Part shown: positions 9,672 to 19,169 of the stretch, one piece after another
Position numbering within the stretch: the stretch's first letter is position 1
Layout of the letters: each line of letters begins with the position of its first letter
Assembly: GCF_040513375.1 (NCBI RefSeq)
Contig: NZ_JBEVTG010000001.1
Coordinates: 434,001 to 498,000 of the forward strand
DNA length: 64,000 nt
Reading direction: 5' to 3'
Origin: Flagellimonas_B algarum
GTDB lineage: Bacteria; Bacteroidota; Bacteroidia; Flavobacteriales; Flavobacteriaceae
Notes under the pieces: generated by a model
Databases searched by the model: none
Seen by the model: the letters and a program-made list of their open reading frames with translations, nothing else
What the model was told of the DNA's origin: nothing
Program-made: the position numbers and the translations under genes

Positions 9672-11267
9672 ATGAAAAATAATAGTTTCATCACATCGAT
9701 AATATGCAGTGCCGCTTTAAGTCTATTCTTGGTTTCCTGCGATCAAGATGACCTTTTGGATGTTGGATCCGAAACGGTACTGCGTGAAGACGGCCTGACC
9801 GAAGAAGCTGCCGAAGCCTTCATCGCAGCGGCATATGACCCTATGCAATGGCAAAACCTTGGCATCAATGAAGGGAATGCAAAACACATCTTTCCCGTCA
9901 TGTGGCAAGGCATCCGAGCCGATGATATGGTTTCGCAATGGGCGACTTTTTGGCAACCCGGATTGCTTCTCGATGACCTCAACCTCATGCAATCGAACAA
10001 TACCAATGTGGCCGCACTTTGGCAAAAGTGGTTTACCGGGGTTTCAAGGGCCAACAACGTCATTCAAAGTTTGGAAACTTCCGAAGCCGGAAACAAAGAT
10101 CTGATCATTGCCGAAGCGAAATTCCTGCGAGCGTTCTATTATTTCGAATTGGTCAGGAGTTTTGGTGGTGTTCCGTTGATCACGCAAAATCCGACCGATG
10201 TCAGTGAAGTAGAACTTACCGGACGGGCAACGGCAGCAGAAATCTATGCACAGGTCAAACAAGACCTTGGCGAGGCCATTTCTAATTTACCCGCACGTGC
10301 CGACACTCCAGAGGGTCGGGCCACCGCCGGTGCCGCTAGAACCTTGCTGGCCAAGGTGCATTTGATGCTAGGCGAATACGCCCAGGTTTTGGAACAGACC
10401 AACGCGGTGATCGCTTCTGGCGAATATGCTTTGGAAACTTCCTTTGCCAATAATTTTACGGTCGACAACGAATATGGCGTGGAATCGATTTTTGAAATCG
10501 GTTACCTATCCGGTGTCAACAACGGGTTTTTCGAAGCGGTAGGGACAGCGGCAGAAGGTTCATCTTCCTACCAAATGTTCGGCTACATCTTCAACAACAA
10601 CGGTGCTTTCGGCAACAGTGTACCAAGGCCTGAATTGATCGCCCTTTATGAAGATGAAGACAGCCGAAAAGATGCCACCTTCATCACGCCTGAATCCATT
10701 CTTGAAAACGGTCCGCAAAGCTGTGGTTGTTTGGTTTTCAATCCTGACGGCACGGTCGTGTTCGGTGATGACGGCAATGAAAGTCAATGGATCGGCACGG
10801 ACATTTACAACTTCTTTTGGCTGGTCAATGACAACTCATGGGTCTCTCGGGCCAGCATGCGTAAATACAATATCGGTCAAAACGTGAACATTCCGACCAT
10901 TAGCCAAGATGACCTCAACGAAAAGGTCTTCCGCTATGCCGAAGTATTGCTCATGCATGCCGAAGCCAATCTTTTTGCATCAGGTGCTACCGCCATGACC
11001 GGTCAAGGGGCATTCGATATGGTTCGCAACAGGGCGTATAACGGGGCCGCACCTGCAGTAACGCTTACTTTGGAAAGTTTGAAACTCGAACGAAGAAAGG
11101 AATTGGCTACCGAAGGCTGGAACCGTTTCTCGGACCTAATCCGTTGGAATGACGCGGCCACGGCTTTGGCCTTTAAGAATTTTACCCCCGGCAGGGATGA
11201 GCTTTTACCGATTCCACTATCTGAAATCGAAGCCAACCCCCTGTTAGAACAAAATCCAGGGTACTAA
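9672..11267 (+). CDS. SusD/RagB-family glycan-binding lipoprotein
   Basis: This is the surface lid that captures glycan for the SusC barrel. The 531-residue product has a lipoprotein signal with the acylated Cys at 23 (SLFLVSC) followed by acidic DQDD, consistent with a surface-export signal in Bacteroidota lipoproteins. TPR-like helices include AEAKFLRAFYYFELVRSFGGVPL, and the C-terminal family signature is LKLERRKELATEGWNRFSDLIRW with PIPLSEIEANP at the end. It pairs with susC 11 bases upstream and is followed by a terminator. Confidence 0.96.
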   Translation: MKNNSFITSIICSAALSLFLVSCDQDDLLDVGSETVLREDGLTEEAAEAFIAAAYDPMQWQNLGINEGNAKHIFPVMWQGIRADDMVSQWATFWQPGLLLDDLNLMQSNNTNVAALWQKWFTGVSRANNVIQSLETSEAGNKDLIIAEAKFLRAFYYFELVRSFGGVPLITQNPTDVSEVELTGRATAAEIYAQVKQDLGEAISNLPARADTPEGRATAGAARTLLAKVHLMLGEYAQVLEQTNAVIASGEYALETSFANNFTVDNEYGVESIFEIGYLSGVNNGFFEAVGTAAEGSSSYQMFGYIFNNNGAFGNSVPRPELIALYEDEDSRKDATFITPESILENGPQSCGCLVFNPDGTVVFGDDGNESQWIGTDIYNFFWLVNDNSWVSRASMRKYNIGQNVNIPTISQDDLNEKVFRYAEVLLMHAEANLFASGATAMTGQGAFDMVRNRAYNGAAPAVTLTLESLKLERRKELATEGWNRFSDLIRWNDAATALAFKNFTPGRDELLPIPLSEIEANPLLEQNPGY

Positions 11268-11317
11268 ATCCGTTACCCCATTTTTTGGATTAGTTGATTA
11301 AGTTTGAGTTTTTCGGT

Positions 11318-11347
11318 AAAAGGGGTGCCCTTCGCACCCCTTTTTTT
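11318..11347 (+). terminator. Rho-independent terminator after susD
   Basis: Stem AAAAGGGGTGC pairs with GCACCCCTTTT around a CCTTC loop (arms 11318-11328 and 11334-11344) and runs into a T tract. It separates the susCD unit from the xylB operon. Confidence 0.88.
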
Positions 11348-11387
11348 CCGTTTTCTTTTTGGTTTGGAAAGTGGTTTCGAAAATTTT

Positions 11388-11413
11388 ACGAAAAGCTTTT
11401 CGAAAACTTTTCG
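11388..11413. promoter_or_regulatory. LacI-type operator array upstream of xylB
   Basis: Contains a perfect 14-base palindrome CGAAAAGCTTTTCG (11389-11402), an overlapping TTTTCGAAAA (11397-11406) and a 13-base palindrome CGAAAACTTTTCG (11401-11413). The same layout occurs before susC at 6361-6386. Overlapping palindromes could bind two dimers on one array. The likely ligand is the LacI protein encoded at the end of this operon. Confidence 0.65.
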
Positions 11414-11548
11414 TAATCTTATTTTTAAGATTCAAATTATTGACTAACAAATACTTATATAAAAATAGGATTGAATTTATAACGGCCGCTTCTCACGGAA
11501 TTCCGCGAATTCCAATGCCTGATTTCCTGCGAATGCCGGCTTAGCCCC

Positions 11549-11556
11549 TATATTTG
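11549..11556 (+). promoter_or_regulatory. -7 promoter box of the xylB operon
   Basis: TATATTTG matches TAnnTTTG exactly and lies 20 bases before the xylB start codon. The -33 region lacks a clear TTG (TTTCCTG is in place), consistent with a regulated promoter. The operator array is about 140 bases upstream, a long distance for simple repression; an additional upstream promoter is possible. Confidence 0.5.
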
Positions 11557-11576
11557 GTAAAGACCTGATCCCAATA

Positions 11577-13055
11577 ATGTACTATTTAGGAATTGACATA
11601 GGAAGTTCTTCGGTCAAACTGGCCCTGATCGATGCCGACACCGGAAAGAGTATCGGTGTCGTGCAAGAACCGGAAAAGGAAATGACCATTCGATCGCCCA
11701 AGAAAGGGTGGGCCGAACAAGCTCCGGAAGATTGGTGGTCGAACGTTTGTAAGGGCATCGAACGCTTGAAACACCAAACCGAAGTGCATGCCGATGCCAT
11801 ACGAGGAATCGGCATCGCCTATCAAATGCACGGCTTGGTCGTAGTTGACCAATCGGGAAATTCACTGCGAAACAGCATCATTTGGTGTGACAGTCGGGCC
11901 GTAAAAATCGGCAATGAGGCTTTCGAAGCCCTTGGCACGTCCCATTGCGAAAGCCATCTATTGAATTCCCCAGGGAATTTCACCGCTTCCAAACTGGCTT
12001 GGGTAAAAAGCAATGAGCCCGAGCTGTATGACCAGATCCATAAGTTCATGCTGCCCGGCGACTATGTGGCCTATCGTTTTTCCGATAGCATAAACACCAC
12101 CATATCCGGTCTATCGGAAGGGATTTTTTGGGATTTTGAAAAAGACTCCCTATCCGAAGCGATATTGGCACATTTTGGTTTCTCCAAAGAGCTGGTCCCT
12201 GACCTCGTCCCTACATTTGGGATACAGGCAACCGTTTCGGCCAAAGGAAGCAAAGAAAGCGGGTTGAAGGAAGGGACTCCGATTTTATACCGGGCCGGGG
12301 ACCAACCGAACAATGCCCTATCGCTCAATGTACTGCGACCCGGTGAGGTCGCCGCCACCGGGGGTACCTCAGGGGTAATGTATACGGTCACCGATTCGAC
12401 CTCGGTGAGCGAATGCGCCAAAGTCAACAATTTCGCGCACGTAAATTATGCTATCGGACAGCAACGCCGTATTGGAAAGTTACTGTGCATCAATGGTGCA
12501 GGAATCCAATACCGCTGGTTATTGGATAACCTGGATATCGATTCCTACGACCAAATGAATGCGCTGGCTTCGACAATAGATGTCGGTTCGGACGGACTCA
12601 TCCTCATCCCCTTTGGCAATGGGGCCGAACGCATGCTTTTGAACCAAGAGGTCGGCACCCGCTTGCTCAATCTCGACCTGAACAGGCACCAAAAGGGCCA
12701 CGTCTGCAGGGCGGCCCTTGAAGGTATTGCTTTTGCCTTCGTTTACGGCTTCGAAATCATGCAGAAAGACGGGGTTGATCCCAAGGTGATCCGTGCCGGG
12801 AACGACAACCTCTTCCGGTCTGCGATTTTCGCCAACACCGTGGCCACCATGCTTGACAAAGAAATTGAAATCTACGACACCACAGGGGCCGTCGGGGCGG
12901 CTCGTGCCTGCATCCTTCAAAATGGGGACTACGATGCCTTTACCGCGGTCATGGGCAACGACCATGTGATGACCTTCATGCCCCTTGATGACAAGGAGCC
13001 CTATCGTGAAGCGTACCGGAAATGGAAAGAAGAATTGAAACTGATCTTAACATAA
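11577..13055 (+). CDS. xylB: Xylulokinase (FGGY carbohydrate kinase)
   Basis: It phosphorylates D-xylulose to xylulose 5-phosphate for entry to the pentose phosphate pathway. The 492-residue protein opens with the phosphate-binding motif GIDIGSSSVKLALID, has IIWCDSRA in the FGGY N-domain, the region GDQPNNALSLN with a likely catalytic Asp, and GGTSGVMYTVT and ALEGIAFAF in the ATP-binding half. xylA follows after 10 bases. The pairing with xylA and the N-terminal sequence support xylulokinase over other FGGY kinases. Confidence 0.95.
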   Translation: MYYLGIDIGSSSVKLALIDADTGKSIGVVQEPEKEMTIRSPKKGWAEQAPEDWWSNVCKGIERLKHQTEVHADAIRGIGIAYQMHGLVVVDQSGNSLRNSIIWCDSRAVKIGNEAFEALGTSHCESHLLNSPGNFTASKLAWVKSNEPELYDQIHKFMLPGDYVAYRFSDSINTTISGLSEGIFWDFEKDSLSEAILAHFGFSKELVPDLVPTFGIQATVSAKGSKESGLKEGTPILYRAGDQPNNALSLNVLRPGEVAATGGTSGVMYTVTDSTSVSECAKVNNFAHVNYAIGQQRRIGKLLCINGAGIQYRWLLDNLDIDSYDQMNALASTIDVGSDGLILIPFGNGAERMLLNQEVGTRLLNLDLNRHQKGHVCRAALEGIAFAFVYGFEIMQKDGVDPKVIRAGNDNLFRSAIFANTVATMLDKEIEIYDTTGAVGAARACILQNGDYDAFTAVMGNDHVMTFMPLDDKEPYREAYRKWKEELKLILT

Positions 13056-13065
13056 ACACATAATA

Positions 13066-14391
13066 ATGATACTTTTAGGAGACAACGAATACTTTAAGGG
13101 CATCGGAAAAATCGAGTTCGAAGGCAAAACATCCGACAACCCTTTTGCGTATAAATACTACAATCCCGATCAATTGGTCGCGGGCAAGACCATGCGGGAG
13201 CATTTTAAATTCGCCATGGCGTATTGGCATACGCTCTGCGGTACCGGGGGCGACCCTTTTGGTCCGGGTACGAAAGCGTTTCCTTGGAGTACGGATAGCG
13301 ACCCGATAACGGCCGCGAAGCACAAAGCGGATGCCGCCTTTGAATTCATCACCAAAATGGGCTTTGACTATTTCTGTTTTCACGACTATGACTTGGTCGA
13401 TGAAGGCCCAACATTGGCTGAATCGGAAAAAAGGATCCATGCCGTTACCGACTACCTCAAAGAAAAAATGGAAGCCGCTAACGTAAAACTGCTTTGGGGA
13501 ACCGCCAACCTCTTCTCGCACCCACGGTATATGAACGGTGCGGCCTCCAATCCGAATTTCGACGTCGTCGCCCGAGCAGGGGCCCAATTAAAAATCGCCA
13601 TAGATGCCACGGTGGCCTTGAATGGGGAAAACTATGTGTTCTGGGGTGGCCGCGAAGGGTACATGTCCTTATTGAACACCGACATGAAATTGGAGCAGGA
13701 CAATATCGGACGCTTTATGCGAATGGCCAGGGATTATGCCCGAAAGCAAGGCTTTAAAGGTAATTTCTTCATCGAACCCAAACCGATGGAACCGACCAAA
13801 CACCAATACGACTTCGATGCCGCCACCTCGATCAACTTTATCAGGGAACAAGGGTTGGCCGACGATTTCAAATTGAACATAGAAGTGAACCATGCGACCT
13901 TGGCACAGCATACCTTTCAACATGAGTTGCAGGTTTCGGCCAATGCAGGCATGCTCGGTAGTATCGATGCCAATCGTGGTGATTACCAAAACGGATGGGA
14001 TACCGACCAATTCCCGAACAATATCCAAGAGACCGCCGAGGCCATGATGGTCTTTTTAAAGGCCGGTGGCCTGCAAGGAGGCGGGGTGAATTTCGATGCC
14101 AAAACACGCCGAAATTCCACCGACCTCGAAGATATTTTCTTGGCCCATATCGGAGGGGCTGACACCTTCGCCCGAGGCTTGTTGGTAGCCGATGCCGTAC
14201 TCAATAACCCGCGATATGAAGGCCTTTTAAGTGGCCGCTACGACTCCTTCACCAAGGGGAAAGGCCTTGACTACGTCAACGGAAAACTCAAGTTGACCGA
14301 CCTTTTCGACCTTGCGAAATCAGCTGGTGAACCCCAGCAATTAAGTGGCAAGCAGGAATTGTACGAGAACCTGTTGAACCAACACATCTAA
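13066..14391 (+). CDS. xylA: Xylose isomerase
   Basis: It interconverts D-xylose and D-xylulose with two divalent metals. The 441-residue length fits the class II enzyme. Visible motifs are the catalytic-His region FCFHDYDL (about 103-110), VFWGGREGY, NFFIEPKPMEPTKHQYDFD, NIEVNHATLAQHTFQHEL and SIDANRGDYQNGWDTDQFP, which carry the metal ligands. It lies between xylB and the SSS symporter with gaps of 10 and 4 bases, so all are cotranscribed. Confidence 0.97.
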   Translation: MILLGDNEYFKGIGKIEFEGKTSDNPFAYKYYNPDQLVAGKTMREHFKFAMAYWHTLCGTGGDPFGPGTKAFPWSTDSDPITAAKHKADAAFEFITKMGFDYFCFHDYDLVDEGPTLAESEKRIHAVTDYLKEKMEAANVKLLWGTANLFSHPRYMNGAASNPNFDVVARAGAQLKIAIDATVALNGENYVFWGGREGYMSLLNTDMKLEQDNIGRFMRMARDYARKQGFKGNFFIEPKPMEPTKHQYDFDAATSINFIREQGLADDFKLNIEVNHATLAQHTFQHELQVSANAGMLGSIDANRGDYQNGWDTDQFPNNIQETAEAMMVFLKAGGLQGGGVNFDAKTRRNSTDLEDIFLAHIGGADTFARGLLVADAVLNNPRYEGLLSGRYDSFTKGKGLDYVNGKLKLTDLFDLAKSAGEPQQLSGKQELYENLLNQHI

Positions 14392-14395
14392 ACCT

Positions 14396-16012
14396 ATGGA
14401 ATCGCTATTGGAAACCGCGGATTGGTGGGTTTTGGCCCTCTACTTACTGGCACTTATCGGAGTGGCGGTGTGGGTGGTCTTACAAAAGAACAAAAACACC
14501 GAAGATTACTTTCTCGCAGGTCGCAATGTGGGCTGGTTCGTCATCGGTGCCTCCATCTTCGCTTCCAATATCGGTTCGGAACACGTGGTAGGCCTCGCTG
14601 GTACGGGTGCCGAATCCGGTATGCCCATGGCGCATTACGAACTGCACGCCTGGATCGTGCTCTTACTGGGTTGGTTGTTCCTTCCTTTTTATTTCAGGAG
14701 CAAGGCCTTTACTATGCCCGAATTCTTAGAGAAACGTTTCGATGCCCGTTCGCGCTGGTTCCTTTCCGTATTTTCCTTGGTCGGTTACGTCATCACCAAG
14801 GTTTCGGTGACCATTTATGCCGGAGGTATCGTGGTTTCAGAACTATTGGGCATTCCTTTTTGGTATGGGGCCATCGGCATCGTATTGTTTACCGGGGCCT
14901 ATACGATCATAGGGGGAATGAAAGCGGTGATTTACACCGAAACGCTACAGACCGTTATTCTAATCGCCGGTTCCCTGATCATTACCGTACTCGGATTACA
15001 GGAAGTCGGAGGCTGGGAAGCCTTACGGGAGACCGCGGGCAGCGACCATTTCAACATGTGGCGCCCGATTTCGGACCCGGATTTTCCATGGACCGGTATG
15101 CTGATCGGCGGCACGATCGTCGGGATCTGGTATTGGTGTACCGATCAATACATCGTACAACGGACCTTGGCTGCCAACAATATCAAAATCGGACGACGCG
15201 GGGCCATATTCGGCGCCTATCTCAAATTGCTGCCGATTTTTATTTTCCTGATCCCAGGGATCATCGCCTTCGCCCTGGCCGAACAAGGGGTGCTTACCTA
15301 TGAGCGCAGTGACCAGGTATTCCCGGTCTTGGTGAAGACGCTCTTACCGGCCGGAATCAAAGGGCTGGTCGCGGGTGGTTTGATGGCGGCCCTGATGAGT
15401 TCCTTGGCTTCGGTATTCAACTCCTGCTCTACGATATTCACCATAGACATTTATAAAAAGCTAAGACCGAAAACCGCCGAAAAACGGTTGTTGGGTATCG
15501 GCAAGCTGGCTACCACCATCGTGGTCGTACTGGGCATCATCTGGATTCCGATCATGGAAAAAATCGGAGGTGGGGTGTTGTATCAATACCTCCAGAGCGT
15601 GCAATCCTATATTGCCCCTCCTAGTGCGGCGGTCTTCCTATTGGGCATCCTTTGGAAACGGGTAAACGCTACCGCTGCGATCACCACCCTTACCTCCGGG
15701 CTCGTGGTTGCTGCGCTGCGCATCGCGGCCGAAATCTACCAAGAGAGCCTTAGTGGGGCCCTATTGGCTTTCGCAACGATCAACTTCGCCCACATGGCTA
15801 TTTTTATGTTCCTGTTATCGGTGGTCATCTGTATTTCGGTGAGCCTGGCGACCGACCCGCCCAAGTATGCCGCCATCAGCGGCCTCGCCTTCGGCACCTT
15901 GAGCGCGGAAGACCGTAAGGCCTCAAAAGCCGACCTTTCGACCATCGATGTGGTCCTATCCATACTTCTTTTAGTTGTAGTAGTCTCCGTATTAACCTAT
16001 TTTACAGGTTAA
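14396..16012 (+). CDS. SSS-family sodium:sugar symporter
   Basis: The 538-residue protein has about 14 hydrophobic helices and the SSS/SGLT pattern: the early motif EDYFLAGRNVGWFVIGASIFASNIGSEH is split across helices 1-2, with YIIGG-like TIIGGMKAVIYTE and later GLVAGGLMAALMSSLASVFNSCSTIF. Members move sugars or other solutes with Na+. Its place right after xylA suggests xylose or a xylo-disaccharide as cargo. A second permease of a different family follows 15 bases later, so the cell may take up two different products of xylan cleavage; the specificities cannot be read from sequence. Confidence 0.92.
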   Translation: MESLLETADWWVLALYLLALIGVAVWVVLQKNKNTEDYFLAGRNVGWFVIGASIFASNIGSEHVVGLAGTGAESGMPMAHYELHAWIVLLLGWLFLPFYFRSKAFTMPEFLEKRFDARSRWFLSVFSLVGYVITKVSVTIYAGGIVVSELLGIPFWYGAIGIVLFTGAYTIIGGMKAVIYTETLQTVILIAGSLIITVLGLQEVGGWEALRETAGSDHFNMWRPISDPDFPWTGMLIGGTIVGIWYWCTDQYIVQRTLAANNIKIGRRGAIFGAYLKLLPIFIFLIPGIIAFALAEQGVLTYERSDQVFPVLVKTLLPAGIKGLVAGGLMAALMSSLASVFNSCSTIFTIDIYKKLRPKTAEKRLLGIGKLATTIVVVLGIIWIPIMEKIGGGVLYQYLQSVQSYIAPPSAAVFLLGILWKRVNATAAITTLTSGLVVAALRIAAEIYQESLSGALLAFATINFAHMAIFMFLLSVVICISVSLATDPPKYAAISGLAFGTLSAEDRKASKADLSTIDVVLSILLLVVVVSVLTYFTG

Positions 16013-16027
16013 ATCAAACAACTCGAT

Positions 16028-17572
16028 ATGGAAACTACAACAAGAAGAACCTGGTTCATTGCATTCGTCGTCTCTTTGGGCGGCTTTCTCTTCGGTTTTG
16101 ATGCCGGCATCATCTCTGGTGTTATGGCCTATGCCGGCCCTGAATTCAACCTAAACGACATTCAAACCGGATGGGTGGTCAGCTCCCCTTCGTTTTCGGC
16201 CATGTTGGCGATGCTCATATCCGGGCGGTTGAGTGACTTTTTCGGAAGGAAAAAAATACTGATCGTGGTGGCATTCCTCTATGCCCTGTCAGCCTTGTTA
16301 TCTGCTTACGCGACCAGCTATGACATGCTGTGGATCGCCCGAATGCTCGGAGGTATCGCGTTTGGGGCGGCGCTGATCTTGGCCCCGACCTACATTGCCG
16401 AAATATCCAGTGCCGAAAACAGGGGCAAACTGGTTTCCATGCAACAATTGAATATCGTTTTGGGTTTTTTCGCCGCCTTTTTATGCAACTACTACCTCAA
16501 CGAAATGAATACCTCGGGCGAAAGCTTTTTGACCGATGAAACCGTTTGGCGATGGATGCTCGGGCTCGAAATGATCCCGGCCGTTTTGTATTTCGTCCTC
16601 ATGTTCTTCGTTCCGCGCAGCCCCAGATGGCTCCTCCTAAAACAGCAAGCGAAAGAGGCATTGCACATCTTGAAACAATTGCATGGGTCGAAAAGGGCCG
16701 ATGAAGAAGCCAAGACCATTACGGAAAGCATTGCCAAAAGCAGCAACAAAGAAAAAGTACAGCTCAACGAACTGGTCAAACCCGCCTTGCGCTTTATCTT
16801 TTTGGTTGGATTGACCATTGGGATCCTGCAACAAGTTACCGGCATCAACGCCATCTATTTTTATGCCACATCCATTTTCAAACAGACCGGAATCGGCACT
16901 AACGCGGCATTCGCCTCCGGGGTTTTATTGAGTATGACCACCGTGGTATTTACCATTGTGGCCATGTTGTTGATCGACCGTATGGGTCGTCGCCCCTTGT
17001 TGCTCATCGGTATTGCCGGAATCGCCTTGAGCATGATCCTTTGTGGATACGGTTTCAAACAGGCTACGTATCGGATATCAAGTGATGCCATCAGCAATCT
17101 AGATCAAGCCTTGGTAGACAAACTAGAAGTGTTCGACGGACGGACGTTCGACGACGACGTCGCCTTCAAAAACGAAATGAAAGCGGCCTTGGGATCCCAG
17201 ACCTATGCAAAGAACGAAGGTGCTATTTTAGAAGTGGCCACCGAAATGAACAGCACCCTGATCTTGGTGGGCATTTTGGTATTCATTGCCTGTTTTGGGT
17301 TTTCCCTCGGACCGGTGATGTGGGTCATGCTGTCTGAAATGTATCCGAACAAATACCGCGGTCTGGCCATTGGGGTCATCGGATTCGTCAACTCCTTCGC
17401 GAGTTGGCTCGTACAACAAGTCTTCCCTTGGGAATTGTCGAACCTGGGCAATGCCACCACCTTTTTCATATTCGGTTTTATCGCTTTGGGCGGATTCTTC
17501 TTGTTTATGAGGATTTTGCCTGAAACCAAAGGGAAGTCATTGGAAGAACTGGAACAACAACTAACGGGCTAA
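16028..17572 (+). CDS. MFS sugar porter (XylE-like)
   Basis: The 514-residue protein has 12 predicted helices and the sugar-porter signatures GRLSDFFGRKK between helices 2 and 3, PRSPRWLL after helix 6, DRMGRRPLL between helices 8 and 9, and PETKGKSLEELE at the C-terminus. A soluble insertion of about 50 residues (around 350-400) separates helices 9 and 10. Relatives include proton-coupled xylose and glucose porters. The stop codon overlaps the GH43 start by one base (TAATG), indicating translational coupling. The xylose assignment is from context. Confidence 0.93.
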   Translation: METTTRRTWFIAFVVSLGGFLFGFDAGIISGVMAYAGPEFNLNDIQTGWVVSSPSFSAMLAMLISGRLSDFFGRKKILIVVAFLYALSALLSAYATSYDMLWIARMLGGIAFGAALILAPTYIAEISSAENRGKLVSMQQLNIVLGFFAAFLCNYYLNEMNTSGESFLTDETVWRWMLGLEMIPAVLYFVLMFFVPRSPRWLLLKQQAKEALHILKQLHGSKRADEEAKTITESIAKSSNKEKVQLNELVKPALRFIFLVGLTIGILQQVTGINAIYFYATSIFKQTGIGTNAAFASGVLLSMTTVVFTIVAMLLIDRMGRRPLLLIGIAGIALSMILCGYGFKQATYRISSDAISNLDQALVDKLEVFDGRTFDDDVAFKNEMKAALGSQTYAKNEGAILEVATEMNSTLILVGILVFIACFGFSLGPVMWVMLSEMYPNKYRGLAIGVIGFVNSFASWLVQQVFPWELSNLGNATTFFIFGFIALGGFFLFMRILPETKGKSLEELEQQLTG

Positions 17573-19155
17573 TGCAACTAGAGAACCCCATATTACGCGG
17601 ATTCAATCCGGACCCATCCATCATAAGGGTCAACGACGATTACTATATCGCCACATCGACCTTCGAGTGGTTTCCTGGGGTTCAAATCTACCATTCGAAA
17701 GACCTGAAGCATTGGCAACTGATCGCCCGACCCTTGTCACGACCCTCACAGCTCGACATGCACGGGGTACCGGATTCCTGTGGGGTATGGGCGCCTTGCC
17801 TGAGTTATGACAATGGGGTTTTCTATTTGGTCTACAGCAACGTCAAATCGTTCGACGGGGTATGGAAAGACACCCCGAACTTTCTGGTGACCACTACCGA
17901 TATCCATGGGGAATGGAGTGAACCGATCTACCTTTCTTCCCGAGGGTTCGATGGGTCCTTGTTCCACGCGTCCGATGGTAAGAAATGGTTCTTGAATATG
18001 CTGATCGACCACCGTGCCGGTAAATTTTTCGGGGGTATCGAAATGCAAGAATACGATCCAGACGGTAAAAAACTGGTCGGCCCAGTACACTACCTGACCG
18101 AAGGATCGGCATTGGGCATTTCAGAAGGACCCCATTTGCTCGAAAAAGACGGTTGGTGCTACCTCATCTTGGCCGAAGGGGGTACGGAATATGGGCATGC
18201 CCTCAGCGTGGCCCGAAGTAAATCCATTACCGGCCCTTATGTCTTCCACCCTGAAAACCCGATAATCAGCGCTGCCCAACATCCAGCGAATTACCTTCAA
18301 AAAACCGGGCATGGTGATTTCGTCAACACGCCTGATGGCGAATGGTATGCCGTCTTTCTGTGTGGCCGCCCCCTGACTCCCCTTGGCAAATGCCCCTTAG
18401 GCCGTGAGACCGCTATGGAAGAACTGGTATGGCAAGACGGGTGGCCAAAGCTGAAACACGGGCGTGTTGCCCGAAAAACGATCGAAGGACCCCAACTTGC
18501 GGAAGTTCCGATTCCCCAAAATCCGGCTCGAAGGAATTTTGAATCGACATCCTTACCCTTGGAGTTCCAATCGCTACGCGTCCCCATAACCGACGACTGG
18601 TGTTCGCTGCAAGAGCGCCCCGGGTATTTGCGGTTGTTCGGAAAAGAAAGCCTGAGTTCGACCCACCGACAAAGTCTGTTGGCCCGAAGGGTGCAAGCCT
18701 TCCATATCGAGGCGGCCACGGCCATTTCGTTCGAACCCCAACATTTACAACATATGGCTGGCCTGGTATTTTACTACAACACAGGGCACTACCATTACGC
18801 CTATATCACCGCCGACTATGAAGGAAAGCAAAGTTACTTGTCGGTGGCCACGGCCGATAATTTCGAAATGGGATTCCAAGACGAATTGATCCCGATACCG
18901 AAGGAAGCAACCGTGGTCCTTAAAGGGGTTATGGACCATGATCGATTGCAATTCAGCTATTCGATCGATGGAACGACCTTCCACCCCTTGGGCCAACCGC
19001 TCGATGCCAGTATTCTGTCTGATGACCATGTGCGCGAAGGGGGCCAAAAATACCGTGCGGCCTTTACAGGATGCTTTGTCGGCATCTGTTGCCAAGACCT
19101 GGCAATGAACAGCCATCATGCCGATTTCAAATGGTTTGAATACATCGAAAAATAA
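17572..19155 (+). CDS. Glycoside hydrolase family 43 beta-xylosidase
   Basis: It releases xylose from short xylo-oligosaccharides. The 527-residue protein has the five-blade GH43 catalytic domain and a C-terminal beta-sandwich. The catalytic triad is visible: Asp14 in GFNPDPS as base, Asp127 in FDGSLF as pKa modulator and Glu185 in SEGPH as acid, at positions nearly identical to characterised GH43 xylosidases. No signal peptide is seen, so it should act in the cytoplasm on imported oligomers, consistent with the two permeases upstream. Linkage preference (beta-1,4 or beta-1,3) cannot be decided. Confidence 0.95.
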   Translation: MQLENPILRGFNPDPSIIRVNDDYYIATSTFEWFPGVQIYHSKDLKHWQLIARPLSRPSQLDMHGVPDSCGVWAPCLSYDNGVFYLVYSNVKSFDGVWKDTPNFLVTTTDIHGEWSEPIYLSSRGFDGSLFHASDGKKWFLNMLIDHRAGKFFGGIEMQEYDPDGKKLVGPVHYLTEGSALGISEGPHLLEKDGWCYLILAEGGTEYGHALSVARSKSITGPYVFHPENPIISAAQHPANYLQKTGHGDFVNTPDGEWYAVFLCGRPLTPLGKCPLGRETAMEELVWQDGWPKLKHGRVARKTIEGPQLAEVPIPQNPARRNFESTSLPLEFQSLRVPITDDWCSLQERPGYLRLFGKESLSSTHRQSLLARRVQAFHIEAATAISFEPQHLQHMAGLVFYYNTGHYHYAYITADYEGKQSYLSVATADNFEMGFQDELIPIPKEATVVLKGVMDHDRLQFSYSIDGTTFHPLGQPLDASILSDDHVREGGQKYRAAFTGCFVGICCQDLAMNSHHADFKWFEYIEK

Positions 19156-19169
19156 AACGAACTTGATTT

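Noticed and set aside
11359..11544. Plus-strand frame of 61 codons between susD and xylB
   Set aside because: It covers the operator array and lies upstream of the xylB -7 box; its sequence has no protein-like pattern.
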